From Siphonodentalium dalli (lineage: Eukaryota > Mollusca > Scaphopoda > Gadilida > Siphonodentaliidae): 64,000 bases of DNA. The translations under genes and the position numbers were made by a program. This document shows, piece by piece, positions 1-12,549 of the stretch (its first letter is position 1; the number at the start of each line of letters is the position of its first letter). Below the pieces are notes generated by a model, which was given only the letters and a program-made list of their open reading frames with translations, made no database searches and had not been told where the DNA came from. The stretch is from assembly GCA_032622095.1 (NCBI GenBank), contig CP136062.1:35216918-35280917 (forward strand). The letters run 5' to 3'.

Positions 1-1165
1 CAAATGGTAATAAACATTACCATTATGATCTTGTAAGTTGTAACTAAACATGCTAGAATATTGACAGTAGTGTGGCATTAACTGGTACGATTACTATTAT
101 TACTAATAGTACTAGTCTATCATAATAAATCTGCAAATTATGTATGGGAAATAAGGACAATAACAATAGTTATATGACAATTATAACAAATTTTGTCAAT
201 TGTAATTCAAAAATGTTCCAAAAAAATAACATTGAATGATTGCATGCGTGCAATAAGGTCATCTCTAATCTCTAACAGGGGATATTTAATTGCGCTTAAG
301 TGCAATAAGTAATCTCTTATTGAGCTTAAACGTAATAAGAAGTATTCTTATTGCACTTAAGCACAATAAGGAATATTCTTATTGCGCTTAAGTTTAAGGA
401 TGTAATTGCGCTTAAGCGCAATTAGGAATTTCACTTCACTTCAATAAGTACAGAACCTCCGAGAATTCCTGCAAGTCTTCACAGAAGCTCCTGTGCAAAC
501 AAAGCAATAGATGCATACATGTAATTAAGATCGGACTATTAAATCCCTTCATAAAGTAAAACGCTTCCGAGCAGAATTCATCTTCAAGCGAGATATCATG
601 TACGATTTGAACTTGATTTCATGCGTTTTCCCCAACTTAACTCTTTTGCGTTCCAACGGCGTTTCAATTGGTTGAAATTGAAAATTTCTCAAGTTTGAGC
701 TCTACCTGAATATCGTTACCAAATTGGCAGAAATACCTTAGCAGATCTACTTAATTTATCAATTAGAACTCTAATTTAATTGGATCAACATCATACTATG
801 AAACTGTTTATGACGCTGGTGCAGCATTAAATATCGTATGCCAATACATTATCTTACCAGATCAAGGTAAAATTTCAAAAGTTCAGGAAGCTACAGTCAT
901 AGAAGGGTTAAATTAACACACTACCGGACCAATTGTTAGTATTTAATCGTGCATGTTCCATGTCTACAGTTTGTGAAACAATTACGCTTTGTCACTTCCA
1001 AATGATATCAATAATTTTCGAATCATCGTCTGTTTTCATTTTGCGTTATTTAGTAATACTAGTATATATGTTATATAAAGAGTCATAAGTATGTTAGCCC
1101 TGCTAGGAGTACGGTGTCCGGCTTTATCGATCGTGACTGTTCGATGTCCCTTTCAATAAAGTACT
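1..1165. other. AT-rich stretch with no recognisable gene
   Basis: No convincing coding region is seen on either strand. The stretch is AT-rich and holds a cluster of CTTAAG-centred palindromes (listed separately). It probably includes intron sequence of the lectin gene whose last exon follows, but no matching upstream lectin exon was recognised. Confidence 0.5.
288..430. repeat. Cluster of CTTAAG-centred palindromes
   Basis: Several copies of an imperfect palindrome lie within about 140 bases. Its form is roughly TTATTGCRCTTAAGYGCAATAA, centred on CTTAAG. Copies occur near 291-308, 320-340, 347-370, 378-398 and 405-421. Each could form a short hairpin, and neighbouring copies can pair with one another. 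Similar CTTAAG palindromes recur at 24988-25097 and 29755-29795. Confidence 0.6.
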
Positions 1166-1215
1166 TATGCTCTCGTCGAATTTTTTTACATATTTTTTTA
1201 ACGTGAATATTACAG

Positions 1216-1418
1216 ATGTATGGATCGATGGCTTCCGGTGCGGTGGACTCAACGACTTCTGCAACAGAAATAATACCCCTCTAGCCTGGATTCCGTGGGC
1301 GCCTGGTCAGCCTAATTTTCTGTCGGAAGATTGTCTGCTATTACACCAAACCGAAGCCTGGCTTGTCCACGACGGGCTGTGTAGCCACGGTCTTCATTTC
1401 ATCTGCCAGTGGCCATAG
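1216..1418 (+). CDS. C-type lectin-like domain, terminal exon (partial gene)
   Basis: This exon encodes the C-terminal half of a C-type lectin-like domain, usually a secreted or membrane sugar-binding module. It reads WIDG (the WIGL-type strand), then a WIPWAPGQPN stretch corresponding to the W..W..GxPN loop. It continues with SEDCLLLH, WLVHDGLC (the WND-type strand with a cysteine) and HFICQ with the last conserved cysteine, then a TAG stop. The QPN tripeptide sits where EPN or QPD usually contacts calcium and sugar, so binding specificity cannot be read reliably. The open frame begins at 1167, but a T-rich tract followed by TTACAG at 1210-1215 looks like a splice acceptor, so the exon is placed from 1216. 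Upstream exons were not found. The domain call is firm; whether the gene is intact is unknown. Confidence 0.75.
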
Positions 1419-2529
1419 GTGGGACCAGATAACGTAGATGATGTTTTGTCAGTCAAAAACTCCTGATATATCAAAATGAATTTTCTCGAAATTTGTCTGG
1501 AATTTCTCTTTAAAATTGTATACAAGCAAGTACTGTGACATAATATTAATTATATATAATTATAACCAAGCTGCTATACTTTGTGGCAAGACAATTATCT
1601 AAATGTTCTGTATCTTACCCATAACTTCAGTAAAATAGAACGTTTTTGGACACGCAGTTTATATATCAGGTATATCACATCTGAAGGTCAATAGGGGATG
1701 CATATTTTTTCTTGATTCACGAGACTTCTTAATTATCTTAATTTAAATTAAATTAAATTAATTTATGCTTACCCAGGGGACAAGTTAACATAAAATGCTT
1801 TGCGAGTATTTTCTGGACGCCTGACTAGTTTATACGTAATTATGTTGTAACTCGCTTTTCGCTCGACTATACATATATTACTGTTGGAATAACTAAACAA
1901 AATGCATGATCTTATATACACTTTAATGAACCAACTCAAGTGAGGCGATAGCTATCGTTCGCAGACGATCAGGTACGCATACCAATTCCGAAGACTTCAC
2001 GAACATAATGTTATAATATTCAATTCAATTCAACAGCCAAAACCAAACTGGACAATTTCCGACACTGTCAGGGGCATAAAACAAAATCTATGGATCAATG
2101 TTGAAATGTTCAGTACCCGCTATCCTGAGAAAGCAAGTTGTTTTTCCTGCTACATCCATAACAATTACATTACCCCTCCAGCGCCTGGTTTACCAAGGTA
2201 AATTGCAGACCGACCACGGAGTGATATGTTTTAAATAACCATCAAGATGGAATGCCAATAAGCCAATAAGCCTAATAGCACCAAAACTCGTTAATAATCA
2301 CTTGATCAAAACTAACTAATGAAACTTATCAATAAAGGTTCAGCATCCATACATAAATTTTACCTACATCGCCGGTATATGGTGCGACTCAGATGTGTAT
2401 GCATGGCGAGTAGCTCCGTCTACAATTGAGATGGCCAAATGCTCGCCCAATTGTCCATCTGTACTCTTTTCCAATAACCAATAGCAAGTAAAACATTGAA
2501 GAAGAGACAGACAAATTACATGTATGCAT
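1419..2529. other. No gene seen
   Basis: AT-rich sequence downstream of the lectin exon. It has short AATTAAATT repeats near 1735-1760 and no open frame with recognisable protein character. Confidence 0.45.
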
Positions 2530-2633
2530 TTAGTCTGGTCGTTGAAGCATTGGATCTAGAACAAATTGTTTACAAGCTGTTTTTGGTGTCATATTGTCGG
2601 GCAGAATGTAGGGAACAACATATCCAAAATCCG
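2530..2633 (-). repeat. Inverted copy of the 4303-4417 coding-like repeat
   Basis: Read on the minus strand, this segment closely matches 4303-4417 on the plus strand, including the terminal CAACGACCAGACTAA. Both encode DFGYVVP, a variable stretch, then MTPKTACKQFVL in the same frame. The match ends at ACTAA on one side and near CGGATT on the other. The shared frame suggests two diverged copies of one exon or gene, or ends of a roughly 1.9-kb element, in opposite orientation. The protein was not recognised. An open frame on the minus strand spans 2530-2769. Confidence 0.6.
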
Positions 2634-4293
2634 CTAAAATCCGCTTTGGGTAAAATTCTCTATTGAAGATGGCGTCCATAATGTCTGTTGTTATCGGAAA
2701 ATACTGAATTCTGCGGCAGGTGCTCCAATTAATGCCATATTCGTAATAAATTGAAATATACACAAACATTGCTTAGTCGTAACCCATATATGTAGAATAT
2801 TTTTCCCAAAATGGACAAAATCGAATGAAATTTACTTTTAGTGCAAAATTGAATAGCTAGTCCTATACGAGTGAACAAACGCTCGAATATTGCGAGGAAG
2901 AATGACTACAAGTATAAGAGAAACTTTTGATTAGAGATGTACGAATTATTGCTGATGTATCTCACGAGAGAGCAAGCGAAATCAGGGTCTTGTGGAACGG
3001 TTAAATCTGAACTTTTGGGCGCCCAGAAACGGAAAAATGACGCAGTTTTATCTGTATCGCTAATCTTGAATCGTGTGATATATGTGTAATTAAACAGCTA
3101 AACGGGATTTAGTAGGGATGTATTGACTATGCGGCCTTTCTCTAGAAGCAGAAATATATGTATTCAGAGCAGTCTCACTAATGAGACCAATCACCATTTA
3201 TTTTGATATCTACGGTATAAAACCTTAACAAAATAATTGCTATAAAACGGTATTAATTGTGTTCATATTGTACTGGGGAGAATGCGTAGATCCTGTTGTA
3301 CGTGTCTCAAAATAGTAGTTATAGTTGCCTCAGATCAAGTGATAAAACACGAATATTTCGCTTGTATCACAAGAATGCGTGATGGTGTACCATGAACTAA
3401 ATGTATTAAATCACAAATGAGTACCATAGACTGTCTTCAATAAATTCAAAACTTTACCAAAATTGCCTACATAATCTGTGACAGAGACTGTGTTTATACC
3501 TGGAAATTATATTTGGTTGAATTCACCAAGGCCACATCTACGCGAAACTTACTACGTTGTCTTCAACCGCATCACCGCGTTTACCCATTTTCCATAACGT
3601 TACAGATGTCTGTTGCACACAGAACCACAACTAACAATATTGGGTGTATGTTCAACGTAGGAATAACATCTTAAACGATGATCACCTAATATTTAGCACG
3701 ATTACGTGGGTGGTAATGGTAATATATGTTCAAACAAAAAATATACTGAAACTAATAGTGTGCATTGCGCTGTAAATTATTCTAGTTGTAAAGTGGCCAC
3801 TGAAGTAATTTTAACAAAATTGTCTACTAAGAAACCGGGTTTGTAGCAGAATGAAAATTAGTCTTACATACAATGTACTATGTACAGTCTCTTTGACCTG
3901 GTGAGATTCGTTGCTAATCCATTGAAGATATGAGTGTTTCTTTACAGTATAATAACCATTGCGACATACGTGTATCGTTTATTATCACCGGGAGTGTTGA
4001 CAATTCCGTAAATATAACTAGTTTTTATACCTCTAAAAATATTTAACAACCGACTTGTATATTGCCAATACGTATTTCACTCTTATGTGGTTACCCAATT
4101 ATGTTGCTTTCTACGTGGTATGGTTTGGAGTTGCGGCCATTTTGACAGCCATTTCATGGCCACGATTGTATAATTTTCTGTCCGTGTCACTCCCGCATTC
4201 TAATTTAACACAAACTGATATAACGGCATAATTCTGATGCCACTATATATCGTATAATGACTTATATCGAGAACTGATGTAGTATAGACAACC
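2634..4293. other. No gene seen between the inverted repeat copies
   Basis: About 1.7 kb of AT-rich sequence without a recognisable coding region, lying between the two inverted coding-like copies. If those copies were element termini this would be the interior, but no transposase-like protein is visible. Confidence 0.4.
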
Positions 4294-4443
4294 ATGGGGG
4301 ACGCGGATTTTGGATATGTTGTTCCTGATGCTTTTCCGCGTCGAATGACCCCGAAAACAGCTTGTAAACAATTTGTTCTAGGTTCACCTCAAAATCGAGT
4401 CTCAACGACCAGACTAATTACAGAAACAGGAATCCCGAAATAA
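4294..4443 (+). CDS. Short ORF (49 aa), diverged inverted paralogue at 2530-2633
   Basis: A 49-codon frame starts at an ATG in a good Kozak context (accATGG) and ends at TAA. Its product begins MGDADFGYVVP and contains MTPKTACKQFVL. The same peptide motif is preserved in frame in the inverted copy at 2530-2633, which argues that this was once coding. No domain, signal peptide or membrane segment is visible and the family was not recognised. It may be a lone exon or a relic rather than a complete small gene. Confidence 0.3.
   Translation: MGDADFGYVVPDAFPRRMTPKTACKQFVLGSPQNRVSTTRLITETGIPK
4303..4417 (+). repeat. Plus-strand copy of the inverted coding-like repeat
   Basis: Partner of 2530-2633 in opposite orientation. 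The most conserved core is ACAGCTTGTAAACAATTTGT, with flanking conserved blocks GATTTTGGATATGTTGTTCC and CAACGACCAGACTAA. The centre is more diverged. Confidence 0.6.
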
Positions 4444-6192
4444 AAAGTAAATTACCCTCACAAAGATGACGATTTATTTTTTAATGGTGAGCATGTTATG
4501 TTCAATTACTCGAATTTTCATTATATGTATAGGTCCCAGCAGTTACATACATGTACATGTATATATCTAGCCAAGGATCTACATCGTTCAATAATACAGG
4601 AAATATGTATATATGTCAATATTCATACCACGTAAAGTACTAGAATAATGAAACGAGCTTGCATGGCCAAACAGAGGTAACTGGAGATCAAAATGAAAAT
4701 GAAAACCAGTCGAGAGCTGACGGGATTCCATCTTTTCTGTGCTTGTTTTTCTCGTAAGAAACGGGACCCGCCCCGTGATATGTAATGGTTAGAGCACACT
4801 AATTGTTCTTTACCAGAATCAATCGAGCCGAAGACGAGATTTATTCTGGTAAAGAACTATTCGCGTGCTCTTGCCGACTTAGAGCACAATTTATCCCACA
4901 TAATTCAATCAACTGGAACTGTGCCGTTGAGCGTGTTTTGACCACGACGCACAATCCGTGCGCTGGCTGGATTGGATACAATGGCCGGTTAGCCACGCCC
5001 AACAACGTGATTAACATGAACTGATCGCCGTTGAATGTTAATATATATGTCCGAAATAACACGGACTGGCTCCACATTGAAGCGCTCGTGTGATTTGTCT
5101 GTTATGAGTTGCGTATGCCTAACAATGGGATAATCACTGAACTATTCCTTCGCCAGCCTTGGGATTTGGTGTGCTTTACACAGAACCAGGGAACGATTGC
5201 AACAATGGGATTATGATCTAATTTGTAAGACACGAACAAATAGTGAGTAAAAATTGAAACTGAGATCCCCCTTCACATGATTCATATATAATCTATTGTG
5301 GCCCAGCGTGTTAGTCTGAATAGCTATAGTAGCCATAATTTGTCTTCAAACATGGATTTGGAAAACAATTAAATGGGATTGGAAAACAATGTGTGATCGG
5401 GGTCTCAGCGACATAATCACCCACCCAGACCGTGTATTCTTGAACATTGTCACGCCCACGTGGCCCTAACATATTCGACGGGCGTCAACAAATACAAGTG
5501 TTGCGTTGGAGGCTATCCAAAACCAGGTACGATCTTAAATTATTAAGGTGCTTATACTTAAGGCAGGTGAATGACGTCATATTTTTTCTATATCCATCAG
5601 TGATTTTCAAGATCGCGGGTATGGATTTTGGAGAAATTGTCACGTGACTTCCGGTTAGCAACCGTGTGGAGATTGCAAAACACGCGGAATTGGAAATGAA
5701 GCATCGCAATAAAAATGAAAGTAACTACTTCCCAACTTACGAAGAATTCACATGTGATTTAAGTCAAATAATTGCATTTAGACCAATTTCGTTGGTCAGC
5801 TTAATGAAAACTAAAAATGAAGAAGTCATGACGATAATCCAGACAAGATTGTACAATCCAAGACACGTCTTGTCAATTTGTCATGTCGTCTCCGTCGTGA
5901 CCACTGTATGATGTTATATAAACTATTCCTAGCGTTATGTCGCCGAAAAAAGTGTGGTTGCTCCACTACGTGTCACGTACGATTCATATTATCGTGTGTC
6001 TGTTCAACAGGTCGGAAATTCCACGATTAATATACTACATCTCGTGCTTGGTTGATATGTTGACAATCAATTACATTTCATGTATGACTGTATTATAGCA
6101 GCTACATTTATGTAAGAAAATATTGATAAACAGTCAATATTAATTTACAGACGCGTTTATGGACAGCTGTCTTCCACGCATATATTATAACT
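4444..6192. other. No firmly identified gene
   Basis: This stretch contains the hairpin at 4805-4857 and overlapping open frames of 60-80 codons on both strands near 4803-5077 and 5447-5911. None shows a recognised domain, and the plus and minus frames overlap without codon-like bias. The plus-strand frame 5666-5911 (81 codons) is the least repetitive but remains unassigned. Confidence 0.4.
4805..4857. repeat. Hairpin-forming inverted repeat, 15-bp arms
   Basis: GTTCTTTACCAGAAT at 4805-4819 is the exact reverse complement of 4843-4857, with a 23-base spacer. Flanking GAGCAC and GTGCTC extend the symmetry outward. Function unknown. Confidence 0.7.
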
Positions 6193-6225
6193 AGCAGGGA
6201 TACCCGGCGTTGCCCAGGTTCAAGT
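6192..6225 (+). repeat. Diverged element head (ACTAGCAGG...CCCGGCGTTGCCC)
   Basis: The segment reads ACTAGCAGGGATACCCGGCG, then TTGCCCAGG. It resembles the heads at 22163, 33275 and throughout the array after 34324, which read ACTAG, a few bases, GACCCGACTTCGTCCGGG or a close variant. It may mark the 5' end of a relative of that repeat superfamily. Confidence 0.4.
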
Positions 6226-6693
6226 GATGTGAAACTCTCTGCATGCTCTGGATATTGGTTTGGAATAAAGAATACTCTTGCTCAAAGTGTTAGTCGTATT
6301 CTCATAAATTGTATATTCAAATAGCATCACAACACATGAGTCTTACAAAATCATGGAATATAAGTAGTGGCTCACCTTGTCGATTGTCACTTTGTTTATC
6401 GCGATTAATCCGTTCCACCAATAATGCATATTTATGTATTCCATAACTGCGTATAATTTAGACGTTATAATATGATACTTCTGTTCAGACGTTATACTAC
6501 GATACATGAACATCATAAACACATTAGTTCGCAAAAATAAAAGACGGCAATTAGGTTTTACATATAGAGATGTATCGATCAATCTTGTGGGTTGGACTAA
6601 GATCTTTAGGACACCTGGCTATCATATCTCTATGAAGATACAGATGTTTAAAAGAAATATCCAGGTGCTCCTCTGTTCATGGTGCTATATATT

Positions 6694-7394
6694 GGCTGCG
6701 GACACACGTATCACAGTAGCGATGGCATAGTAGGTGTGACAGTTTATTATGGTGGAGTTTGGTGACAATTGGTCGTCACAATTAATATGCCATAGCCGGC
6801 CATGTCGCCCGCTGCATATTCGCACAATGAGTCTTCCAAAGTTCGTTATGATCAGCCTTTTTCTTGTTTTGGTCCTTGTATATATTGTTCGCTTTGTTTA
6901 TTCCAGATACTTTCTCTCAGATCAATTTCTCCCAACAATTCCGACACAGCTTCATCGGCCCACATGATAATGTTAGCGGAATTATGCGTAGAACTAAACG
7001 TCGCAAAATTAAAAATGCAATTGGGAAACTGTCTTAATACGCATGAAATTAATATAAGTAGATAAACATGCAGTGATATCATGTCAATAAAATACTACGT
7101 GCATGAGATGTAAGTGAATGAGGGATTGCCATGGTCAAACACAATTATGGACGATCGATCGTGCAATTATATTATATCGTAGATAATACAATGTAGCAAA
7201 ACGTAACGAGTAGAGACCAACCATGGTAAAACGCAATGGGTTAATTGGTCGAGTCGACTCATTGAGCGGAAACTCAGCGGGCAACATGGGGAGCTATGGC
7301 ACAGAATTATGACGATCAATTGTCACCAAACTCCACCATAATAAATTGTCACACCTTCTATGGCATCGCTACTGTGATGCGTGTGTCCGCAGCC
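6694..7394. mobile_element. Fold-back element with arms of about 140 bp
   Basis: 6694 to about 6833 and about 7255-7394 are inverted copies. The outer 78 bases, starting GGCTGCGGACACACG and including TGGTGGAGTTTGGTGACAATTG, match with only about four mismatches. Similarity then decays toward the loop but still includes TGCCATAGC, GCCCGCTG and CAATGAGT. The interior of about 420 bases has no recognised gene. The structure fits a non-autonomous terminal-inverted-repeat (fold-back or MITE-type) element. Only a weak ATT is repeated on both flanks, so the target duplication is not established. The open frames inside are on both strands and not convincing. Confidence 0.65.
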
Positions 7395-7431
7395 ATTGGC
7401 TAAATATTCTCAGTTTAAAAGAAATGTTGCT

Positions 7432-7436
<5 letters not shown>

Positions 7437-7463
<27 letters not shown>
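7437..7463. repeat. (TA)n microsatellite
   Basis: An uninterrupted AT dinucleotide run of about 27 bases, just outside the right arm of the fold-back element. Confidence 0.9.
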
Positions 7464-7466
<3 letters not shown>

Positions 7467-7859
7467 CTACATGTGCCCGACACAGACGAGATTTTGAGTT
7501 TATGTCAGTTGATAAGACTGTTCTAAAAAAAAATCTGCTGTATCTGGCAGATATACCCTTGTCAGATGTCAGTATTGGATGATACTCAAAAATCATGTAC
7601 TATTTTCTTTTATATCAGAAGAAAACATATTTGACTGCACACTGTGACCACTATTTTTACTCAATTGTGTTTTAATATATACATGAACCATTCTAATGTA
7701 CAATCCTCTGACGGTTAGAGGTCTCTCAGTTGCAAGAATATATGTATCTCTTAAATAGAATGATAAATACACTTTTAATGCTTCTCCTATGTGTCTGTTT
7801 TTGCTAGCTCATTATGTGAATACCAGGATTGCCATCCCCATATAAATATGACAGTTGAG

Positions 7860-9610
7860 AAGATATAATTGTTCAAGTGACTTAATTGGCTCACCATTTG
7901 TCGAGATTGTGAAAACGATATGGGGATGGCCTGGGTGACTATATATAAATTATAGGTGGACATCGGCGAATAGCAATCTTAACAATGATAGTGCATATCC
8001 TTTCGCCATCCATGACCCAAACGACACCAACTGTGATTTAATTCATCGTATCAGAGAAGAATGTGTATGAATTTGGTGGAAATTAGTGATAAATATATTT
8101 ATGTCAGCTTTGGTGCAACTGCCATCCCCATGCATGACTTTAACGGCGCCACTGTTGACATATTTAAACCACGTCCATGGATGCATTATATACTGGAGAT
8201 ATATAGGTTTGGTGATAATCGGCAACTAAACAAATTCTTATCATTGGTATGACCCCCATCAAATCTCTCACCCAAACGGCAGCAATTTGGCGACTTTAAA
8301 TTACACGAATATATTGCTTGTATCATAGAGAAGAATAATATATCAATTTGATGGAATTCTTCGCTAAAAATAGTCAATTGTTGATGCCCCACTGCAACGC
8401 TGACTCGAACAGCGCCACATTGCGTGGGTGATTATGTATGCGTTTGGTGGAAATCGGCGACAAAACTATTTCACCATATTTTTTTAATGTTACTGACCTC
8501 CCATTTTCTTCCCCTGACACCAACAGCGTCACTTTAGAAAATTTTTACCCACACCATTATTTTCCTCGTAAAAAGTTACCCATTTATAACGCCTGGTGCT
8601 ATCTCGATTGTAACCCGCGAATTTATATATAGAACACATACAGAAAGACACACAGCACGATTTGATTTTTCGTATCATTTGAGAAGAACGTGTCTGAATT
8701 TGATGGTAATTGGTACTAAACAATATTTGTAAATCAGTTTTGTTGACTCTCCCGTCCCTATTTCGGACTCAAGCGGCGCCACTTTTATCACCGATAAACC
8801 ACGCACTTAGACTCATTAGGGATTAGATATGCATATATATAAAATTGGTGAAAATTGGCGAATATACACATTTGTATAAACTTTAAGGTGTATCTAAACA
8901 ACACGATTATGTTTCTCGTATCATGGAGATGAATATATATCAATCTGGTGGAAATCGGCGCTAAACATATTGTTATAATTTGATTGTGTCCCGCTCACCT
9001 CTATGCACCACTGACTCGAATGGCCCCACTTGCGACGTCCTTAAACCACAAAATTATACGCCTGACATTATGGATATGATTATTTATAAGTTTGGTGCTA
9101 ATCGGCGACTAAATTTTTGTTATCAAATTTGGTGGCCATCCCTCCACTCCCCATCTCTCACCCAAACAGCACCAATATGGCGTCTTTAAATCAAATGAGA
9201 TTGGATTCGTCATATCATGGATAAGAACGTGTATCAATATGGTGGAAATTGCCGCTAAAATAGTGTGTATCAATTTCGGTGCCCCTCTCCCTTTCAGTGC
9301 ACCCCTGACTCGAATGAGGCCGACTTTGACATGTTTAAACCACACCATTAGATTCCTCATATCATGGGAATTATTATATATAAGTTTGATGGCAAACGGC
9401 AACAAAACAAATTTCTGCCCCTCCCCTTTTCTGACGCTGACAACAACGGCGTTACTTTAGAAAATTTGAACCTGCGCCATTATCTTTCTCGTAAAAAGAA
9501 ACCCCTTATATACCTCTTTGGTGTCATCTAGATGTCCCCTGTGAATTTATATAGAACACAGACAGACAATCAGACAGACAGATAGACATTCGCAAATATA
9601 GATATCTTTA
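7860..9610 (+). repeat. Degenerate tandem repeat, ~145-bp unit, with CAGA-rich tails
   Basis: At least ten degenerate copies of a unit carry TTTGGTGGAAATCGGCGACT or close variants, near 8074, 8206, 8347, 8441, 8697, 8846, 8944, 9089, 9239 and 9386. Spacing is mostly 95-150 bases. Between them recur CCCAAACGGC...GGCGACTTTAAA-type and CGTATCATGGAGAAGAA-type blocks. Two subarrays end in microsatellite-like tails: one near 8630-8655 (ACACATACAGAAAGACACAC) and one near 9550-9600 (GACAGACAATCAGACAGACA). The latter closely resembles the tail in the 34-64 kb array. Open frames here are translations of the repeat. Confidence 0.65.
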
Positions 9611-11487
9611 AGCGATACAATTTTTGTTCTCTTCAGCGTTAATACCTTTGTACACCGCCTCAAATTATGTTGTATTTCCAATCTTTGAAATAGAAGCCAC
9701 ATAAAGTCGGTTATAACCATTTATTCTGATTCTCTTTATTACATACATATAATAGCCCACGTTAATTAATTATCTGCATGCGAACCTCGAAATCGCGACA
9801 GGGCTTCGTTGAACGACAATTCAGCTTTCGGTGTTTTGGTGGAAAAACCCCAACGCAGTGAATTTTAACAAAGAGTGTTTACAAATAAAGGCGTTTTTTA
9901 TATATTTTCAATCATTCAATAAAACTGACACTCGACACATATTTAAGGCTTTCACACTACGTTTTCAACATAATACATGTGTACATATATGATCTTTAAC
10001 GACCAAACTATGATCGACAATTTTCAAAACTGTCGGTGTTAAAACAAATATTTAACATTAAACTTTGGTTGAACAATACAACTACGTGACCATTACCTTG
10101 TCTGTTGTATTCATTTTTTAAGCATACATGTTGAAAATTAAAAAAAAGGGTTGAGATAGGGTCGCGAAAACAATCCAAGGTCCGTGTAGGTGAGGTCTAT
10201 GCCCACAATCGCAAAAGTTTAGCAATACCATGTAATATGTTTTCAAAATCCAATGTTTAAAGACAAATTATGAATATGAATACCAAACTGAATACCTTAA
10301 TTGTTCATGCTTATATACTAGACTCAAATATAATATTAATCAATGGAAGGGGTCTGCTTTTGTAGCATGCAGAAAGCAATATGCGTTCCCGGTGTGGTGG
10401 GTCGCAAAAATACAAAAATACAAAAAAAATTCAACATTGTATCCCGGATTTTGTCCAGACCTGGTTAAGACAGATCGCCCTTCCAACACATTCCTTGTTG
10501 TCACACCCCTGCGCCGTACTCGTTGCGTATAAATATGTAACTATTTGAATATGTGTTATCTCAATTTAATTTCAGGATGGAGTCATCATGTTTGTACGTT
10601 TAATAATATTCAATTTGGAATAATGATCCTTTAATAAAAAATACATCGGAATTCGAAAATGTGACGAGTGGCCATCCGTCGATCCGTGTCACTCGCATGC
10701 TATAATTAGAACCATGGGTTGGTTATGGTGTTACAATCTACGATGGCTTCGGAGAAACGGACATACTGGACACATTACTTGCGCAAGTTATGAGTAATGA
10801 TATGTGAAATACATTATTTTGCGGTGGATGAATACAGATAAATTATGTGTTGAAAATGTCTTGCGGTTTTAGGTAAAAATGCTTTTCCGGCGGCACCAGC
10901 CAATTAGCGTTACATAAAAGCTGGTAATTGAGCAGATACGATACTATATCTAGTATGTTTAACTCCGACGTTCTCGGGATTGATCGGGAAAACGATGTGG
11001 TACGTATGCTTCTTACTACATATAGTAATCAATGCAGTCAGAAACACTACCAAACCTATCTACTGCAAAATCTTCTCACACATTTGGAGAATGTGATTAT
11101 TAGTACTGTTGAATATGAATACGTTTTTCCTGTAATTGTTTGCACTGCATTATAAATTGTGACTAAATTAATGTAAAGCATTTGCATGCAATGTGATTAT
11201 TGCTGATTTTTATGTTGATAGACGAATTGTATTACTAAGTGGGCACAACAAGGGGAGATATCCCAACTTTTGGAATAACACCCCTGTCTAAGATATAGAG
11301 ATTGACTCCCTTTAAACGTTTGACATATCAACACATCTGTTCATCTAAATATTGTGCTTACCGACAAAACACGTAATTGAAACATAAACATATAAAACCT
11401 CTGGATTCTTCATTGTTCCCATACACGGCCATCGTCACACTTACCACTGCACGATAGGATACAGACCGGTCACGTCGTCACTCCCAC
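9611..11487. other. No gene seen; contains one diverged dispersed repeat
   Basis: AT-rich sequence without a recognised gene. The part at about 10240-10365 resembles about 19925-20030: both have a TCCAATGTTTAAAGACAAATTATGA-like block followed some 80 bases later by ATTAATCAANNGNAGGGGTC. This indicates a dispersed repeat. A 75-codon frame at 10928-11155 is unassigned. Confidence 0.4.
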
Positions 11488-12549
11488 GATTTGTACATTA
11501 TGGATATTGACTTATGATTTGTATATTATGGATATTGACTTATGATTTGTACATTATTGATATTGACTTATGATGTGTACAGTATGGATATTGACTTATG
11601 ATTTGTACATTATGGATATTGACTTATGATTTGTACATTATGGATATTGACTTATGTGTACATTATTGATATTGACTTATGATTTGTACATTATTGATAT
11701 TGACTTATGATGTGTACATTATTGATATTGACTTATGATTTGTACCTAATGAATATTGACTTATGATTTGTACATTATGGATATTGACTTATGATTTGTA
11801 CCTAATGAATATTGACTTATGATTTGTACATTATGGATATTTACTTATGATTTGTACATTATTGATATTGACTTATGATGTGTACATTATGGATATTGAC
11901 TTATGATTTGTACCTAATAAATATTGACTTATGATTTGTACATTATGGATATTGACTTATGATTTGTACATTATGGATATTGACTTATGTGTACATTATT
12001 GATATTGACTTATGATTTGTACATTATGGATATTTACTTATGATTTGTACATTATTGATATTGACTTATGATGTGTAGATTATGGATATTGACTTATGAG
12101 TTCTACCTAATAAATATTGACTTATGATTTGTACATTATGGATATTGACTTATGATTTGTACATTATGGATATTGACTTATGTGTACATTATTGATATTG
12201 ACTTATGATTTGTACATTATGGATATTGACTTATGATTTGTACTTTATGGATATTAACTTATGATTTGTACATTATGGATATTGACTTATGATTTGTACA
12301 TTATGGATATTGACTTATGATGTGTACATTATGGATATTGACTTATAATTTGTACCTAATAAATATTGACTTATGATTTGTACTTTATTGATATTGACTT
12401 ATGATTTGTACATTATGGATATTGACTTATGATTTGTACTTTATGGATATTGACTTATGATTTGTACATTATGGATATTGACTTATGATTTGTACATTAT
12501 GGATATTGACTTATGATTTGTACATTATGGATATTGACTTATGATTTGT
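11488..12549 (+). repeat. 28-bp minisatellite, about 38 copies
   Basis: Head-to-tail copies of a 28-base unit: GATTTGTACATTATGGATAT followed by TGACTTAT. Variants include TTATTGATAT, GATGTGTACA and CCTAATGAAT or CCTAATAAAT, plus several shortened units lacking GATTT. Variant types recur in a patterned order (for example blocks ending in the short GTGTACATTATTGAT unit), which suggests multi-unit duplications. No coding potential. Confidence 0.95.

Noticed and set aside
4775-4830. tRNA-like A box (GTAATGGTTAGAGCAC) suggesting a tRNA or tRNA-derived SINE
   Set aside because: No B box (GGTTCGANTCC) at the expected distance and no cloverleaf. The region instead forms the 4805-4857 hairpin.
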